Assembly: GCA_037176845.1 (NCBI GenBank)
Contig: JAYKXP010000044.1
Span: 310,001 to 374,000, forward strand
Length of the DNA: 64,000 bases
DNA from: Paramarasmius palmivorus
Lineage: Eukaryota; Basidiomycota; Agaricomycetes; Agaricales; Marasmiaceae
Reading direction: 5' to 3'
Below the pieces are notes generated by a model, which saw only the letters and a list, made by a program, of their open reading frames with translations, had not been told where the DNA came from and ran no database searches. Shown here piece by piece: positions 46,773-57,032 of this stretch; position 1 is the first letter of the stretch, and the number at the start of each line of letters is the position of its first letter. The position numbers and the translations under genes were made by a program.

Positions 46773-47915
46773 TCAACTGTTGAGAAGTTGATACCGAAAA
46801 CCATGGCCGAGATCACAATCAGCTAGCTTTGTGTCAAACTCTGCCCGATTAAACTGAATGGAATCGGCGAAATGCAAGATGAGTAGTTGAAGTGATGGGG
46901 ATGTCCGAAGGATCGATTGAAAACCTTCCCAGAGAGACCCTGAATAGGTGAACGCCATGGGAAGACGCCACCTCAGGGATATGATACGTAGTGAAGAGGA
47001 ATTTAATTTGGTAAGGAGATCGCTGATATGCAGAGCGTTGCATCGGTTGAAGACGACGTCGCAGTAGCAATACCGCGTCAGGGTGAGCTCCAAATGATGG
47101 AGGTGATGGAGTTCTACATCTCCCAACTGATATCTCCATTGGTCTGGTGCACATGTGTCGTGTCCGGAAAGCGAGAGCTGGGCCTTGTGAAGGTTGGGAA
47201 GATGGCTTAAAAGGGGAAGAACGGCCCGGGGGGTGCAACAGAGCACCAGATTGGTGATGTTGGGTAGTGACTTCAACGGATCGCTGAGTGAAATAGCAAT
47301 GTTCGGTCTCCATTCGCCGCCAATGTGCAATTCGAGTTTCGAAGCGCTTTGTGGGATGAGCTGAACAAAGGCTTCAAGCGTCACATCGGTGTGTCGTCGA
47401 CCGTGATTGGCCTGAAGAGCGCGAATGTTTTGCATTGAGGAGGGGGGTACACAACGAAGGAAAAGGACCAATTGATCTATGGGCCCTAGGGTGAAGAGCG
47501 ATATTGATTTCCAGCCTTTCCGAGCTAATGTACCAAGGCATGAACAATGGACGCCTTTTAGGTCCTCTGTGGTTGCGCTGATGTCGAGATACGAGGGGAA
47601 AGAGACGTGAATGTGCAGCTGGAGTGAGAATCGGGCATGGTGGACAAGGAATGCGAGATATTGCTGGTATCGACGAAGATGGGGGCATGGTAGGCCCACA
47701 GTAACGGAAAGTTGATGGAAGGGAGCATGGTTAAGGGTTAGGGAGCGCACGTAACTGGAAGTTTGTAGGAGGGCGCGTAGCTGCCGTAGTTCTTTCCGGC
47801 TGGAGGGATTGTCGATGTCTAGGTGAAAGCCTTCGTCAAATATGCCGGAAAGGACCTGGGAGAACACCTCGGGAGGTAGCGAAGAAAGTGTTCTGCGATG
47901 GACACTTAAACACAT
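46773..47915 (-). CDS. F-box-like protein F3
   Basis: A 380-residue frame from an ATG just inside an exon; a good 3' splice site (CCTTTAG) lies seven bases upstream of the coding start, so a 5'UTR intron is likely. It opens with an F-box-like segment (LPPEVFSQVLSGIFDEG), followed by helix/Leu-rich sequence (LRQLRALLQTSSYVRSLTL; LPNITNLVLCC; LSHLPNLHKAQLSL; LHHLHHLELTLTRY; LRIISLRWRLP). Organisation parallels F1 and F2, and all three include a conserved CxCLG/CPC segment after the first third (HCSCLGTLARKGWKSISL). Putative SCF adaptor; target unknown. Confidence 0.72.
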   Translation of the reverse strand: MCLSVHRRTLSSLPPEVFSQVLSGIFDEGFHLDIDNPSSRKELRQLRALLQTSSYVRSLTLNHAPFHQLSVTVGLPCPHLRRYQQYLAFLVHHARFSLQLHIHVSFPSYLDISATTEDLKGVHCSCLGTLARKGWKSISLFTLGPIDQLVLFLRCVPPSSMQNIRALQANHGRRHTDVTLEAFVQLIPQSASKLELHIGGEWRPNIAISLSDPLKSLPNITNLVLCCTPRAVLPLLSHLPNLHKAQLSLSGHDTCAPDQWRYQLGDVELHHLHHLELTLTRYCYCDVVFNRCNALHISDLLTKLNSSSLRIISLRWRLPMAFTYSGSLWEGFQSILRTSPSLQLLILHFADSIQFNRAEFDTKLADCDLGHGFRYQLLNS

Positions 47916-48069
47916 CCTTCTAAAGGGTAGTCAATAGAATGTTCAATGTTGACTTAAGATGGATAACTACCTGTGTGCGGCTGCTGAATTTTGACAACAA
48001 TTGCTCCGCCGCCTGCAATAATTCGGAAGGCAGCGGATGATTTGTTTGGCGTTACTTGCTGAGGGCTCT

Positions 48070-49265
48070 CAGCGACTGCACGCCGAATGTCGATACTGAC
48101 AATGGGTCGGTGTCGCATCGCTGGCTAGGACTGACTGGTATATTTGGCAAGTGTTTCAGGTGCCAGAGTCGTGACGCTGGTTTGCAATGGATGGGGCGGT
48201 CGGGGTATGGTCGCTGAGGGGTCTATGGTACAGAAGGTCAGCGTGGTGACGCTGACGTTGAATGAATGGCTGAGGTCAGTGTATGGTCGCTAGGAGATCT
48301 ATCAGCGTGGTGATGCTGGTTGTGAATGGCTGTCGATGTTGGCGTAGGATCGCTAGGAGAGGTATGGTCAGCGTCGTAACACTGATTGTGAGTGGTTGGT
48401 GATGTCGGGGTGTGATCGCTGAGGAATGTATGGGACAGAAGTACAGTGTCACCACGCTGATTGTGCATGGTTGTTTGATGTCGGTGTAGAATCGCTGAGA
48501 GATGTATGATATAGAAGGTCAGCGTCGTAACACTGATTGTGAGTGGTTGGTGATGTCGGGGTGTGATCGCTGAGGAATGTATGGGACAGAAGTACAGCGT
48601 CACCACGCTGATTGTGCATGGTTGTTTGATGTCGGTGTAGAATCGCTGAGAGATGTATGATATAGAAGGTCAGCGTCGTAGCGCTGGTTGACATTGGCTG
48701 TTTGATGTCGGCGTAGCATCGCCAAGAGATGTAGGGACAGAGGTTGAGCGTTGAGGCGCTGATTGCGAATGGCTAGCTGGGGTCACGTATCGCTGAGGAG
48801 AAGGGGTACATGATCGCTGGGCTAGGTTGTCAGAGTGTGGTCGCTGAGAGATATGAGGTGTAAAGGGTCAGGGTATGATCGCTGGCTGACAATAGCTATT
48901 TGAAGTGGGAAGGTGCCAGCTTTGTGCCGCTGACTGTGAATGAATGGGTGAGGTCAGCGTATGGCCGCTGATGAGTGTGGTCGATACAGGTCAGCATCAT
49001 GACGCTGATCGCGAATGAATGGTCGAAGGTAGGCGTATAGTCGCTGGGGGATTTTGGGAGAAAGGGTCAGCGTGTCATAGCTGGGTGCTGTTCATGAGGA
49101 TAGGAGTACTGCTGGGCGTTTCAACGCTGAGTATTGTAAGAAGGTGAGCTAATTTTTGCTTACATTTCATACTCTTTGATGAGATAGGTGCTCAGCGCGA
49201 CCACGCTGTGTGAGGTGAGCGTTCCCGAGCTGTATGGTGGTGGTTGGAGCTCAGCGCTCCCACAC
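48070..49265. repeat. Right field of CAGCG-N6-CGCTG palindromes
   Basis: Five exact elements (starts 48239, 48595, 48671, 48955, 49193) and about a dozen with one or two mismatches, all keeping the six-base loop. Loops differ from the left field (TGGTGA, TCACCA, TCGTAG, TATGGC). A unit of 151 bp is repeated at 48369, 48520 and 48671. The minus-strand frames at 48238-48606 and 48449-48694 merely translate this repeat. Confidence 0.85.
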
Positions 49266-49399
49266 CGAGTCAATTGACAAGAACTCAACACAGTGTATCA
49301 GCGCCTGCAGATAACAATGATTGACAAAAGTTTGTGGATTTGTTTGAAATTTGTAAATCTTATATTTTTCACCGAATAACTGGCGCGGTACATATCGAA
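49266..49399. other. AT-rich junction
   Basis: Short AT-rich stretch between the palindrome field and a DUF6535-unit fragment. Nothing recognised. Confidence 0.3.
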
Positions 49400-50110
49400 C
49401 AGCAGGCCCGGTATCAAAAGTTGTACAGGCGTGGGTAAGTTGGCTGACATTGGATCAGGCGGTTATCTGAGGTTTTGAGCATTGGTGAAAGTATGTAGCA
49501 TGTAGAACTATTAGCGTACCTATTATAGATATATCGAACTCTCCTGGGTGACATCGCCCAATTCCTTAATCCATCAACGGTAGTATAGCATCTCAAATCC
49601 ATGACGATGATTGGCGGGGTTGCGGAGAGCACAAGGGAGCTGTCGTACCTGTCTTGAGAGAGATGTCTAGGTTTGGTGTGATGCTTCTGGGCAACTCACG
49701 TCTAGGCTGTATTGAGACGTAGAGCACATGAGAGGCGTAATATTGTGGTCGGTGAGACGTTCTTCTGACCGATGGTAGGATTGAACAGTTGATGATAACG
49801 TCCGGAAAGAAGCTGGGCTACTGTATTCGTTAGGTTTAAAGGTGAAACTGGGGATACAGGGCAAGAAAGGGTGACAGCTTAACGTACCTTCAGAGTAGTT
49901 CTATCCCTAATCAATATCTTCTTTCGGGCTGCATTGGTGCCAGAGATTGAGTAGTAGACGCGGTATGGTGATGGTTGCGGTGGAAGACATTGGCTCGCCT
50001 AGGCGCTCGATGCTTCTTGCCTTCCACCATCACCACCATACCCCACTCGCTGGTCTCATACACATTCCTACAGCTGTGCATATTGGTCTTGGAATTGGGA
50101 TCCCGCGTAT
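49400..50110. repeat. Fragment of the DUF6535 downstream block
   Basis: Resembles 33780-34300 and 62940-63500 (shared CGGTAGTATAG and GATGATTGGCGG segments) but more diverged. It implies that a further DUF6535 gene once lay to its left. Confidence 0.7.
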
Positions 50111-51132
50111 AAACGTGCAAACACGACTAGTCTAGTAGTCTCCAGGAGCTAGGTGTTCTGTGTCTTCCGGTCCAGGTACGTCGTAACTAGCTTTTCATTC
50201 GGCGCACTTTAAATCTGACATGAAACAGGATTAGGAGGAACTCCTACTGCAATGAAGAACTCAGTGGAATTGGCACTATTTTGGGAGGTTACACCAAACA
50301 CCTAGACGCGTCCGTTGCATTGGCTGATGTCGTCGTTGACTCGGAATTCGACGATTCCCAATACCAGTTCAAAATACACAGCAACTCAAATCGAAGTTCA
50401 GGAGCCATACAATGAACATCGACTTCACCTCCATAATCTTCCGTGTATTCTGTCCAGCCTACTTCATATTCACCAGCTCCTGCTATCGAAAACAATACAC
50501 ACATGCTGAGTTGGACTTTTCGAGCGTCAGAACGACGTTACAGAACGACCTCAGGAACTCCAGAAACCGTCACCAATTTATCGCGTTGAGGCCAAGCAGC
50601 ATCACGATCCCTGCTCGAGGCTCAAAGCATCAGGCGTAGAAGGTTGGGATAGAAGTGGTTTGGATAGAGTGCGTTCGCAAGAGTTTCGGATGTAAGACAC
50701 CTTTTATCGTACTCAGTCAATCTCGACGTCTAACGAGAACTAGTTCCAGGAGCCTGTTCTCTTTGGGACGTTGATATTCGCGTTAATGGCTGTGCAAAAG
50801 GCGATGGTGCATGAGCTTCACCTGTTGGCACTCGTTTTCGTTGATCATTGTGTATGTATTCCTCTGTCCTTTCTTTCGTTGACGTTTGCTCATTTCTCCG
50901 TCAGTAGGCTGTCTTGGATTGGTCTTGGATCCCGAAGAACGCGTTTGCTAGGGAAAAAATTGGTTTGGCGATTTCAATGACGCATGCGGGAATAAGCGAG
51001 GGTAAAATTGACACTGCCGAACGGGAGAAGGTGTTTTAGTGGTCAACTGTGTTCGAGAAGCGCAGTCAACGCTCGGGATCATTTCTTCTCTCTCCCACCT
51101 ACCTAGCTCTTCACGCAATTCTTCGGTGCGGA
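50111..51132. other. Spacer before the minimal DUF6535 gene
   Basis: No supported gene; short frames only. The last 150 bp form the leader of the gene at 51133. Confidence 0.4.
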
Positions 51133-51596
51133 ATGGTACGTACCATGAAACTTTTTGCAAGATACAGACCTCGCTAATCGTTTGTTTAGAGTGCAAATGC
51201 AGGCGGTACCAGAAGTTCGCCAGAAGAAAATTTGACAGGAGATGCTGTTCGGGTTCACCATGGGGCGGCCGAGCCGAAGAAGATTAGAGGCACGAAACTA
51301 TTCGCAAGCGCCTCAAACGAAGAACTAGTAAAGACGTCAAGAGAAGATATCAATGCCCTAATCGTCTTTGTAAGTTGGCACGCACACTAGCATGCGAATA
51401 CCTCTGAACATATGACTATCAGGGTGGTGTTTTCTCTATCTTTATCACCGCATTCTTCATTAGATCATACCAAAAGCTCAAGGAGACCGTGCTGGTCTGG
51501 TTCTTTTCCGAGCCCTACATCTTTACCAGACATACCACCTCCTTTACATCGACTCGGATTGCCCGCCATGATGCCAAAATCCATAAGCTCTGGTAG
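51133..51596 (+). pseudogene. Minimal, internally deleted DUF6535 copy (P1)
   Basis: ATG-only exon (51133-51135, donor GTACGT), exon 2 51190-51369 and exon 3 51423-51596 join in frame to about 118 residues. It keeps the family's N-terminal motif in diverged form (NEELVKTSREDINALIVF) and TM1 (GGVFSIFITAFFIRSYQKLKE). Then it jumps into foreign or tail sequence and stops at TAG 51594-51596; TM2-TM4 and the soluble region are gone. Exon borders match genes A-D exactly although the N-terminus has diverged strongly. It could make a one-helix peptide but is most simply a deletion derivative. Confidence 0.7.
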
Positions 51597-51850
51597 AAGA
51601 TACAGTTACTAGGCTCGAGATTGGGATCGTACCAACAAAAAACATCGCGATCCCTTCTCTAGCCTTTTTCAATTTGGATACGCCAAATCGATCCCCGGCT
51701 GCAGAGGATAGCGTTATTCCTGGTCTCGAAGCATCGGATACGACGAGAGGAGGTGAAATGGATATGGGATTGGAACCAAGGGCTGGAACTGCGGTTTTGG
51801 CTTCTTTAGATGTGGCTAGTGGAGATACCTGCGAGTTCAGAGTAATGTGA
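51597..51850 (+). pseudogene. DUF6535 relic: A-type tail after P1
   Basis: Continues from the P1 stop with the degenerate gene A-type C-terminal sequence (AGAGGATAGCGTTATTCCTG, then the LDVAS...CEFRV region), frameshifted. Same junction type as at 21543 and 54780. Confidence 0.6.
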
Positions 51851-52439
51851 GTTGTCTTTACTGGTATTTTCCGAGGAGCTGAGATAATAATTATTGGGTT
51901 CGACAGGGCCGTGTCGTGTACTGGAGTTTACGGATGGTGGTTAGGCTCCGAGAGCTGAGAGCTGGAGTGAAGAAGGATAATCGACAAGTAGGTGCACATG
52001 TGGGCGACCAAACTATCGGCTCTTGTACATTTTCTTTCATCCTATGGCTGTCTGTCAGTCCAAACCTCCGCTCTATCCTTTCTCCTGCGCTCACATGCGC
52101 AGCGCTAGGATAGTGACCTTCGCCGTCCTATGCGTTCGACATCCTTCCCGGCTTTCCATGACGTCCTTACACCCCTTGACCTTCAACTTGGATCGCGATA
52201 TCTTCCCCGGCGTTCCATGGCATCCTTACACCCCTTGACCTTGACGTCTACTTGGATCACTGGCAACTGTCGACAAGGTATCCAGGGTCGCGATCTTTAC
52301 CACTCCCGGCTTCTGCCTTGCGCGACGCGCGTTCCAACTCTCAACCTTCTTGGTATAGTATCCGACAGTTTGACTTCGAGCTGGGAACGGTCTGCCAGAT
52401 GCCAGGGTGAATGAGAGAAAGAAGAGAAGGAAGTTGGCG

Positions 52440-52821
52440 GAAGTTGGGACTTGGTGGTATCGTCATCGTATCCCTGGAACAGGACAAGCAATCCAAAACA
52501 GGCATTCCAAGCAGTTCAGAAAGAGGCTCTACCATAGGACCTTCTGAAGCTATTAATTCCCTGGCCCACTCAGGCGATGCACCACATGAATCTTCTGCCG
52601 CGCTTGGTATCGAAACTGCTGGAGCTGCTGGAGGCGAAGAGGCTAGTGGTAGCTCAATCCCGAGAATTCAAGCGCCAGGAAGCAGTGAAGCGGAATATGA
52701 CACTGAAACCGTACCTTCTCCGGAGCTAGATGGTGAACAAGAGCATTGGGATCCAGGCAAGGATATAGCTGGTGAAGGAGGCAGCGGATCGATACCTCTG
52801 AGAGATATGTCGGGCTTATAA
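52440..52821 (+). pseudogene. DUF6535 relic: B-type C-terminal tail
   Basis: An open frame (52411-52821) whose last part matches the end of gene B: AAGGEEASGSSIPRIQAPGS, EYDTETVPSP, EHWDPGKD, SIPLRDMSGL. No DUF6535 membrane region or start precedes it. Immediately downstream the sequence is collinear with the gene B 3' flank. Confidence 0.75.
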
Positions 52822-54277
52822 GGTGAGCTGTATCCCCTAGTATCGTTTGAAGGGCTGAGGCGCTAATGAACACTGCGTTTAACAGTGACGTAGTGTATGG
52901 ATGTTAGCTCGCTTCCGGAAGCTGCGGGATAGGTGGAGGCATCCGTCGATATCGAATTTGTCAAAGTAATGGGGACTATCGCACTTCCTTTCATGATCAT
53001 CCCATGTCTAGTTCCCCAAGACATCTTTCTTTTTCTGGTCGCTGGTTTTGCCGACGTTTCCTACATCTTCAGTTGCTTTCTCTAAAATCCACGCACCATG
53101 AACCGAACAACGAATGTCGATGCCAACGTCACTAGTGTCAAGGCTTCACAAAGCTCCGCTCTTATCTTCCCCGTTCCGATTTCTCGGCTTCCGATCCAAC
53201 TATTCAGAATCTGGGTACCAACCACGAGACTGAGAGCGTTTGCGGAACGACCAGCCAGAGTGTATGGGGATGCTGCAGAGTTGGACAGTGACAGAGAAAA
53301 AGGTGAATTGGGTTTAGGTAGAAGTGGAGAGGTGCTTGAAACTAGAATATTTTTTACTTTCCTCGGCTTCGCTGCTTGTTCGCTTTACGTTTTCACTTTT
53401 TGGACTTGGGATCCGGTGCTCTTATGTTCAGAATCACTATCTATTATAGTGTTCAGGATGATTTCGTTGTATTGAACAAGGATATGTACACCTTTTCGAC
53501 TATATAGAAGCCTCAGCTCTGAGTGCGATACCACGAGAGATATTATATCCTGAATATTCCGTTTCCGGATCCTCTTTACCTCTATCCTTTCGGCGAAACC
53601 TCAGTGAGCCGAACCGCCAAGTATTGCGGGATTCCAAGGCAAGGACTCGCGTCGATGGATCTGCTGTGAAAAGCCGTGTTTCAAACTCGAAATATTAGTG
53701 ACGATGCATACGAATCCTGGGACTACGTAGACGTACGGTATATATCCCAACGTCCGGCTCGTTTCGGTTCGTTTCTCATCTCTTGTAGAGGAAGGTCGAA
53801 GGTAATTTGAGAGCTTCAAGTTGAGGACGACGGATGCGAGATTGGATGCGAACCCAGTCGAGAATGCCATTGGTGAAGCGGGTATCAATTATCCTCCAAG
53901 CTACTACGGAGGATTGACAAGGGTAGCGGCTCTGATTGTCGGGAGTAGCAAGAGAGAAGCGGCTGTCTTGACTGGGTGTTCGATTAGAGAGAAAGAGCAC
54001 CTTGCGAAACTGAGCTTCCATGGGGTGTAGTGGAGTACAGAAGCTAGAAAACGATGAACTAGGAATAAATGGTAGCGTCTGAGGCTATTTACACGGAGCG
54101 TGTATTGTCACGGTGCAAATTTGAGTGGTTGTAGCGTCGAGGAATAACAAGACTTTGAAGTTGGCCGGACTTAAGAATGTCATGAGTAACACGAGCAAGA
54201 CCAAGACTCAAAGCAAAGTCTAGACACGCGCCAGTATCGAGTATACATACTTCGCGACGATGGTCGCTTGAGATAAA

Positions 54278-54295
54278 GCCGGGGTAATTGACGCG
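54278..54295 (+). promoter_or_regulatory. Conserved DUF6535 promoter block (relic unit)
   Basis: GCCGGGGTAATTGACGCG followed by T and a C/T run (ACGCGT core). It stands before the frameshifted leader-tail relic at 54401-54527. Confidence 0.5.
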
Positions 54296-54400
54296 TCTCT
54301 TTCCTTTCACCATCACACCCTGATCCATCTGTACTATATCCAACTCTTCTGAACAGTATCTGGCACTGTTTCTGCATATCTCACACCGCAGTACGGCCAT

Positions 54401-54527
54401 GGAAACACCCGAAATCACTGTCAAGTCTCCTCCAAGCATCGGGAATCATGCAAGGATATGGCTGGTGAAAATGAGAGGCTATGCATTGATACCTACAAGA
54501 GAAAGATAACGCGTTCGGACTTGTAAC
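54401..54527 (+). pseudogene. DUF6535 relic: leader fused to tail, frameshifted
   Basis: Counterpart of 21087-21218. It begins METPEITVKSPP and then loses frame relative to the partner before the terminal codons. Confidence 0.5.
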
Positions 54528-54779
54528 GTGAGTTGTATTTTCTGCTATTCCTCAAAGGCTGAAGAGCTGATAACGATTGGAATCGAACAGCATTGTAGAA
54601 CCTATCGGCGCGCTGGGCAACTGCTGTCCCCAGATCATCGGCCTCATAATCCGATTTCAGTGCAATCCCACGCTCCTCCTTTCCCAGACATATGTACCAC
54701 CTCCTTACATCAACCCACTCATCAACTGGGCACTCTACAACTTCGGATTGCTCGCCATTGATTCCAAATCACTTAACCT

Positions 54780-55112
54780 CTGGTAGAGCTGTTGCTAGTC
54801 TCGACATTGGGATCGCACCAATAGAAATCATCGTCACCGAATCCTCGCACACCTCAACACGAGCGATCCAAGCACCCCAGAGCACACCATCATTCACGGA
54901 ACTGCCGAAGCGATCGCTTCTCCATCCCATTTGGATGAAATACCAGATCAATCCCCAGCTGCAAAGGATAGTGTTACTCCTGGATTCAAAACGTCGGATA
55001 CGACGAGAGGAGGCGAAATGGATACGGGATTAGAACCCAGAGCTGGGATTGCGGTTTTGGATTCTTTGGATGTGGCTGGTCGAGTAGAGATACCTGCGAG
55101 TTCGGAGTAATG
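54780..55112 (+). pseudogene. DUF6535 relic: A-type C-terminal tail
   Basis: Matches gene A positions about 14840-15143 and the relic at 21543, including AGCTGCAAAGGATAGTGTTA and the segment for LDVAGRVEIPASSE before a TAA. No N-terminal part. Confidence 0.65.
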
Positions 55113-56572
55113 TAAGTTGTTTTTACTGGTATTTTCCGAGGAGCTGAGATACTGACTATTGGGTTCGACAGGACCGTGCCTGTGTAGGGGTTGAATAGGT
55201 TCTGAGAGCTGAGAGCTGAGAGCTGGGGTGATGACGGATAGGTACACGTGTGGGCGACCAAACCATCGGCTCTTTCACGTATCCTTTCAACCTACGTCCG
55301 TCTGGCTCCATACCCCTCAGTCCAAACCTTCACTCTGCACTTTCTCCAGCTCGCATGCGCAGCGCTAGTATGATGAATCATGATATTCGCTGTTATGCTT
55401 TCTACATCTCTCCCGGCATACAACCGTTGACCAAGTATGTCTAACGACTTGGATCGCTGGCAACCGTCGACAAGGAATTCAGGGTCACGAACTTGACTAC
55501 TCTCGGCTTCTACCTTGCGCGACACTCTCCACCTTCCAATCCACCGATTGAGATTCTTGGTATTGACCTCGAGAATTTGAGTTTGAGCTAGGAACGAACT
55601 GCTGGCTGCCAGGGAAGTTGGCGGAAGTTGAGAGGTGTAAATGGTGGTTCAACTATGGCTTCGTACGGATTTCAATTTGATATTCTTTCGCTTTACTGTC
55701 ACAGCGTACTTCGTACAACATTCTAGAATCGCGCTCTGGCGCTTCATCTACTATTGCTGCTTCTATGTACATCGAGATATAACTCGGGGAAATATGAACA
55801 CATTGTAGAGTATCATGTATGTAATAACAAGCACCGAATTCTCAGCTTCCGATATGACCTGGACTTGAGCAGCTTGGAGGTCTGAGAGCCGAACAGATCA
55901 CGGTGACAACCGTTTGAGTTCGCTGGTAATTCTTGGGTTCTACCGTCGTGGGGATCCAGGGTGAAAGATAGAAGGTATTGGTGTTGATGGAATCGCTGTA
56001 CAAAGCCGCCTTTTCAAATAAGAAAGATCAGTAACCATGGATTTGGTTATTGGAACCAGGAAAACGTACTCGATATCCTGCTCGCAGACATATCACGACT
56101 CCAAGCTGTTCTCGGTCCCTTTCTCATCTACACATGCTTGCAAGCTTGAGGTTGACGCGTTTGAGAGCTAATATAAAAATGGTATCGGCGTGGCGGACAT
56201 GTCTAGTGTCCCTAAGTTGCAAAGGCTTGACGATTTTGTAGCATTGGGGGTGCAACGAGGAAGGTCGCGTTCCAGGCCTGTGATTCCGGTGTAGGGGAAA
56301 AGAGGGGGCGTAATGAAAAGCGAAAGGATGGAAGCCTAAAAAGCGATGGCAGCTGCAGCTGGGAGCTTCTCAAACGAGACGGGGAGTGGAAGGCGGCCCT
56401 AGTACTTGATCACAGTAGAACGATCAGAGTCATGAAATAGCGAAAACCAAAGCGCAGAAGTTGGCTGGAGCTGTTATGAGTGTCATGAGTAACTCGACTT
56501 AGGCTAAAAGGAAATTCTAAACACGCACAGGAATTGAGGAGAGACTGTTGGTGGTTTGAGACAAGGAACGTC

Positions 56573-56592
56573 GGGCCCAGGTAATTCACGCG
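56573..56592 (+). promoter_or_regulatory. Conserved DUF6535 promoter block (gene D)
   Basis: GGGCCCAGGTAATTCACGCG, followed by T (ACGCGT core) and a C/T-rich run, about 440 bp before the gene D start codon. Nearly identical to the gene B block. Confidence 0.55.
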
Positions 56593-57032
56593 TTTTTTCC
56601 TCTCCCTTCATTGTCACTCCAAATCCACTGAAGAGTATCTGGTACGGGATACAGCCATCGCTCCCACTCCCGCAATCGACACTCCAGACCTTACTTCGCT
56701 CGGAGACACCCGCTGAAGCTCCAACAAGTCATTACGCGTGCTCGAAGCTAAAGCCCGCTACACCAGCCATGGTTGCGACTCCTCTGCGAAAGCGGCCATC
56801 AACGACGCTCCTCCTGGCCCTCCAGCCTTCACCTAATGCAAATGTTACCGACTTTCACGCAAACTCCCCGGCGCCTCTCAGTCCTCAAACATCACACCAC
56901 TGGGAAACTTCCCTTCATCATGTCAGCTTTAAAACTATTTACACGTGCCACACGAGTGCCGTTAGTTTTCACCGCTCTTCCTGTGACCACCACCAAGGAC
57001 CCCCCAGCTTCCCAGGAAAACTTTGAGCTAGA

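Larger units (their letters stand above)
52822..56712. repeat. Intergenic block, copy 2 of the direct duplication
   Basis: Collinear partner of 19444-23496. Contains relic promoter blocks at 54278, relic tails at 54401 and 54780, and the gene D upstream region. Unlike copy 1 it runs uninterrupted into the leader of gene D. Confidence 0.8.

Noticed and set aside
48238..48606. 122-codon minus-strand frame
   Set aside because: Translation of the 151-bp tandem palindrome repeat.
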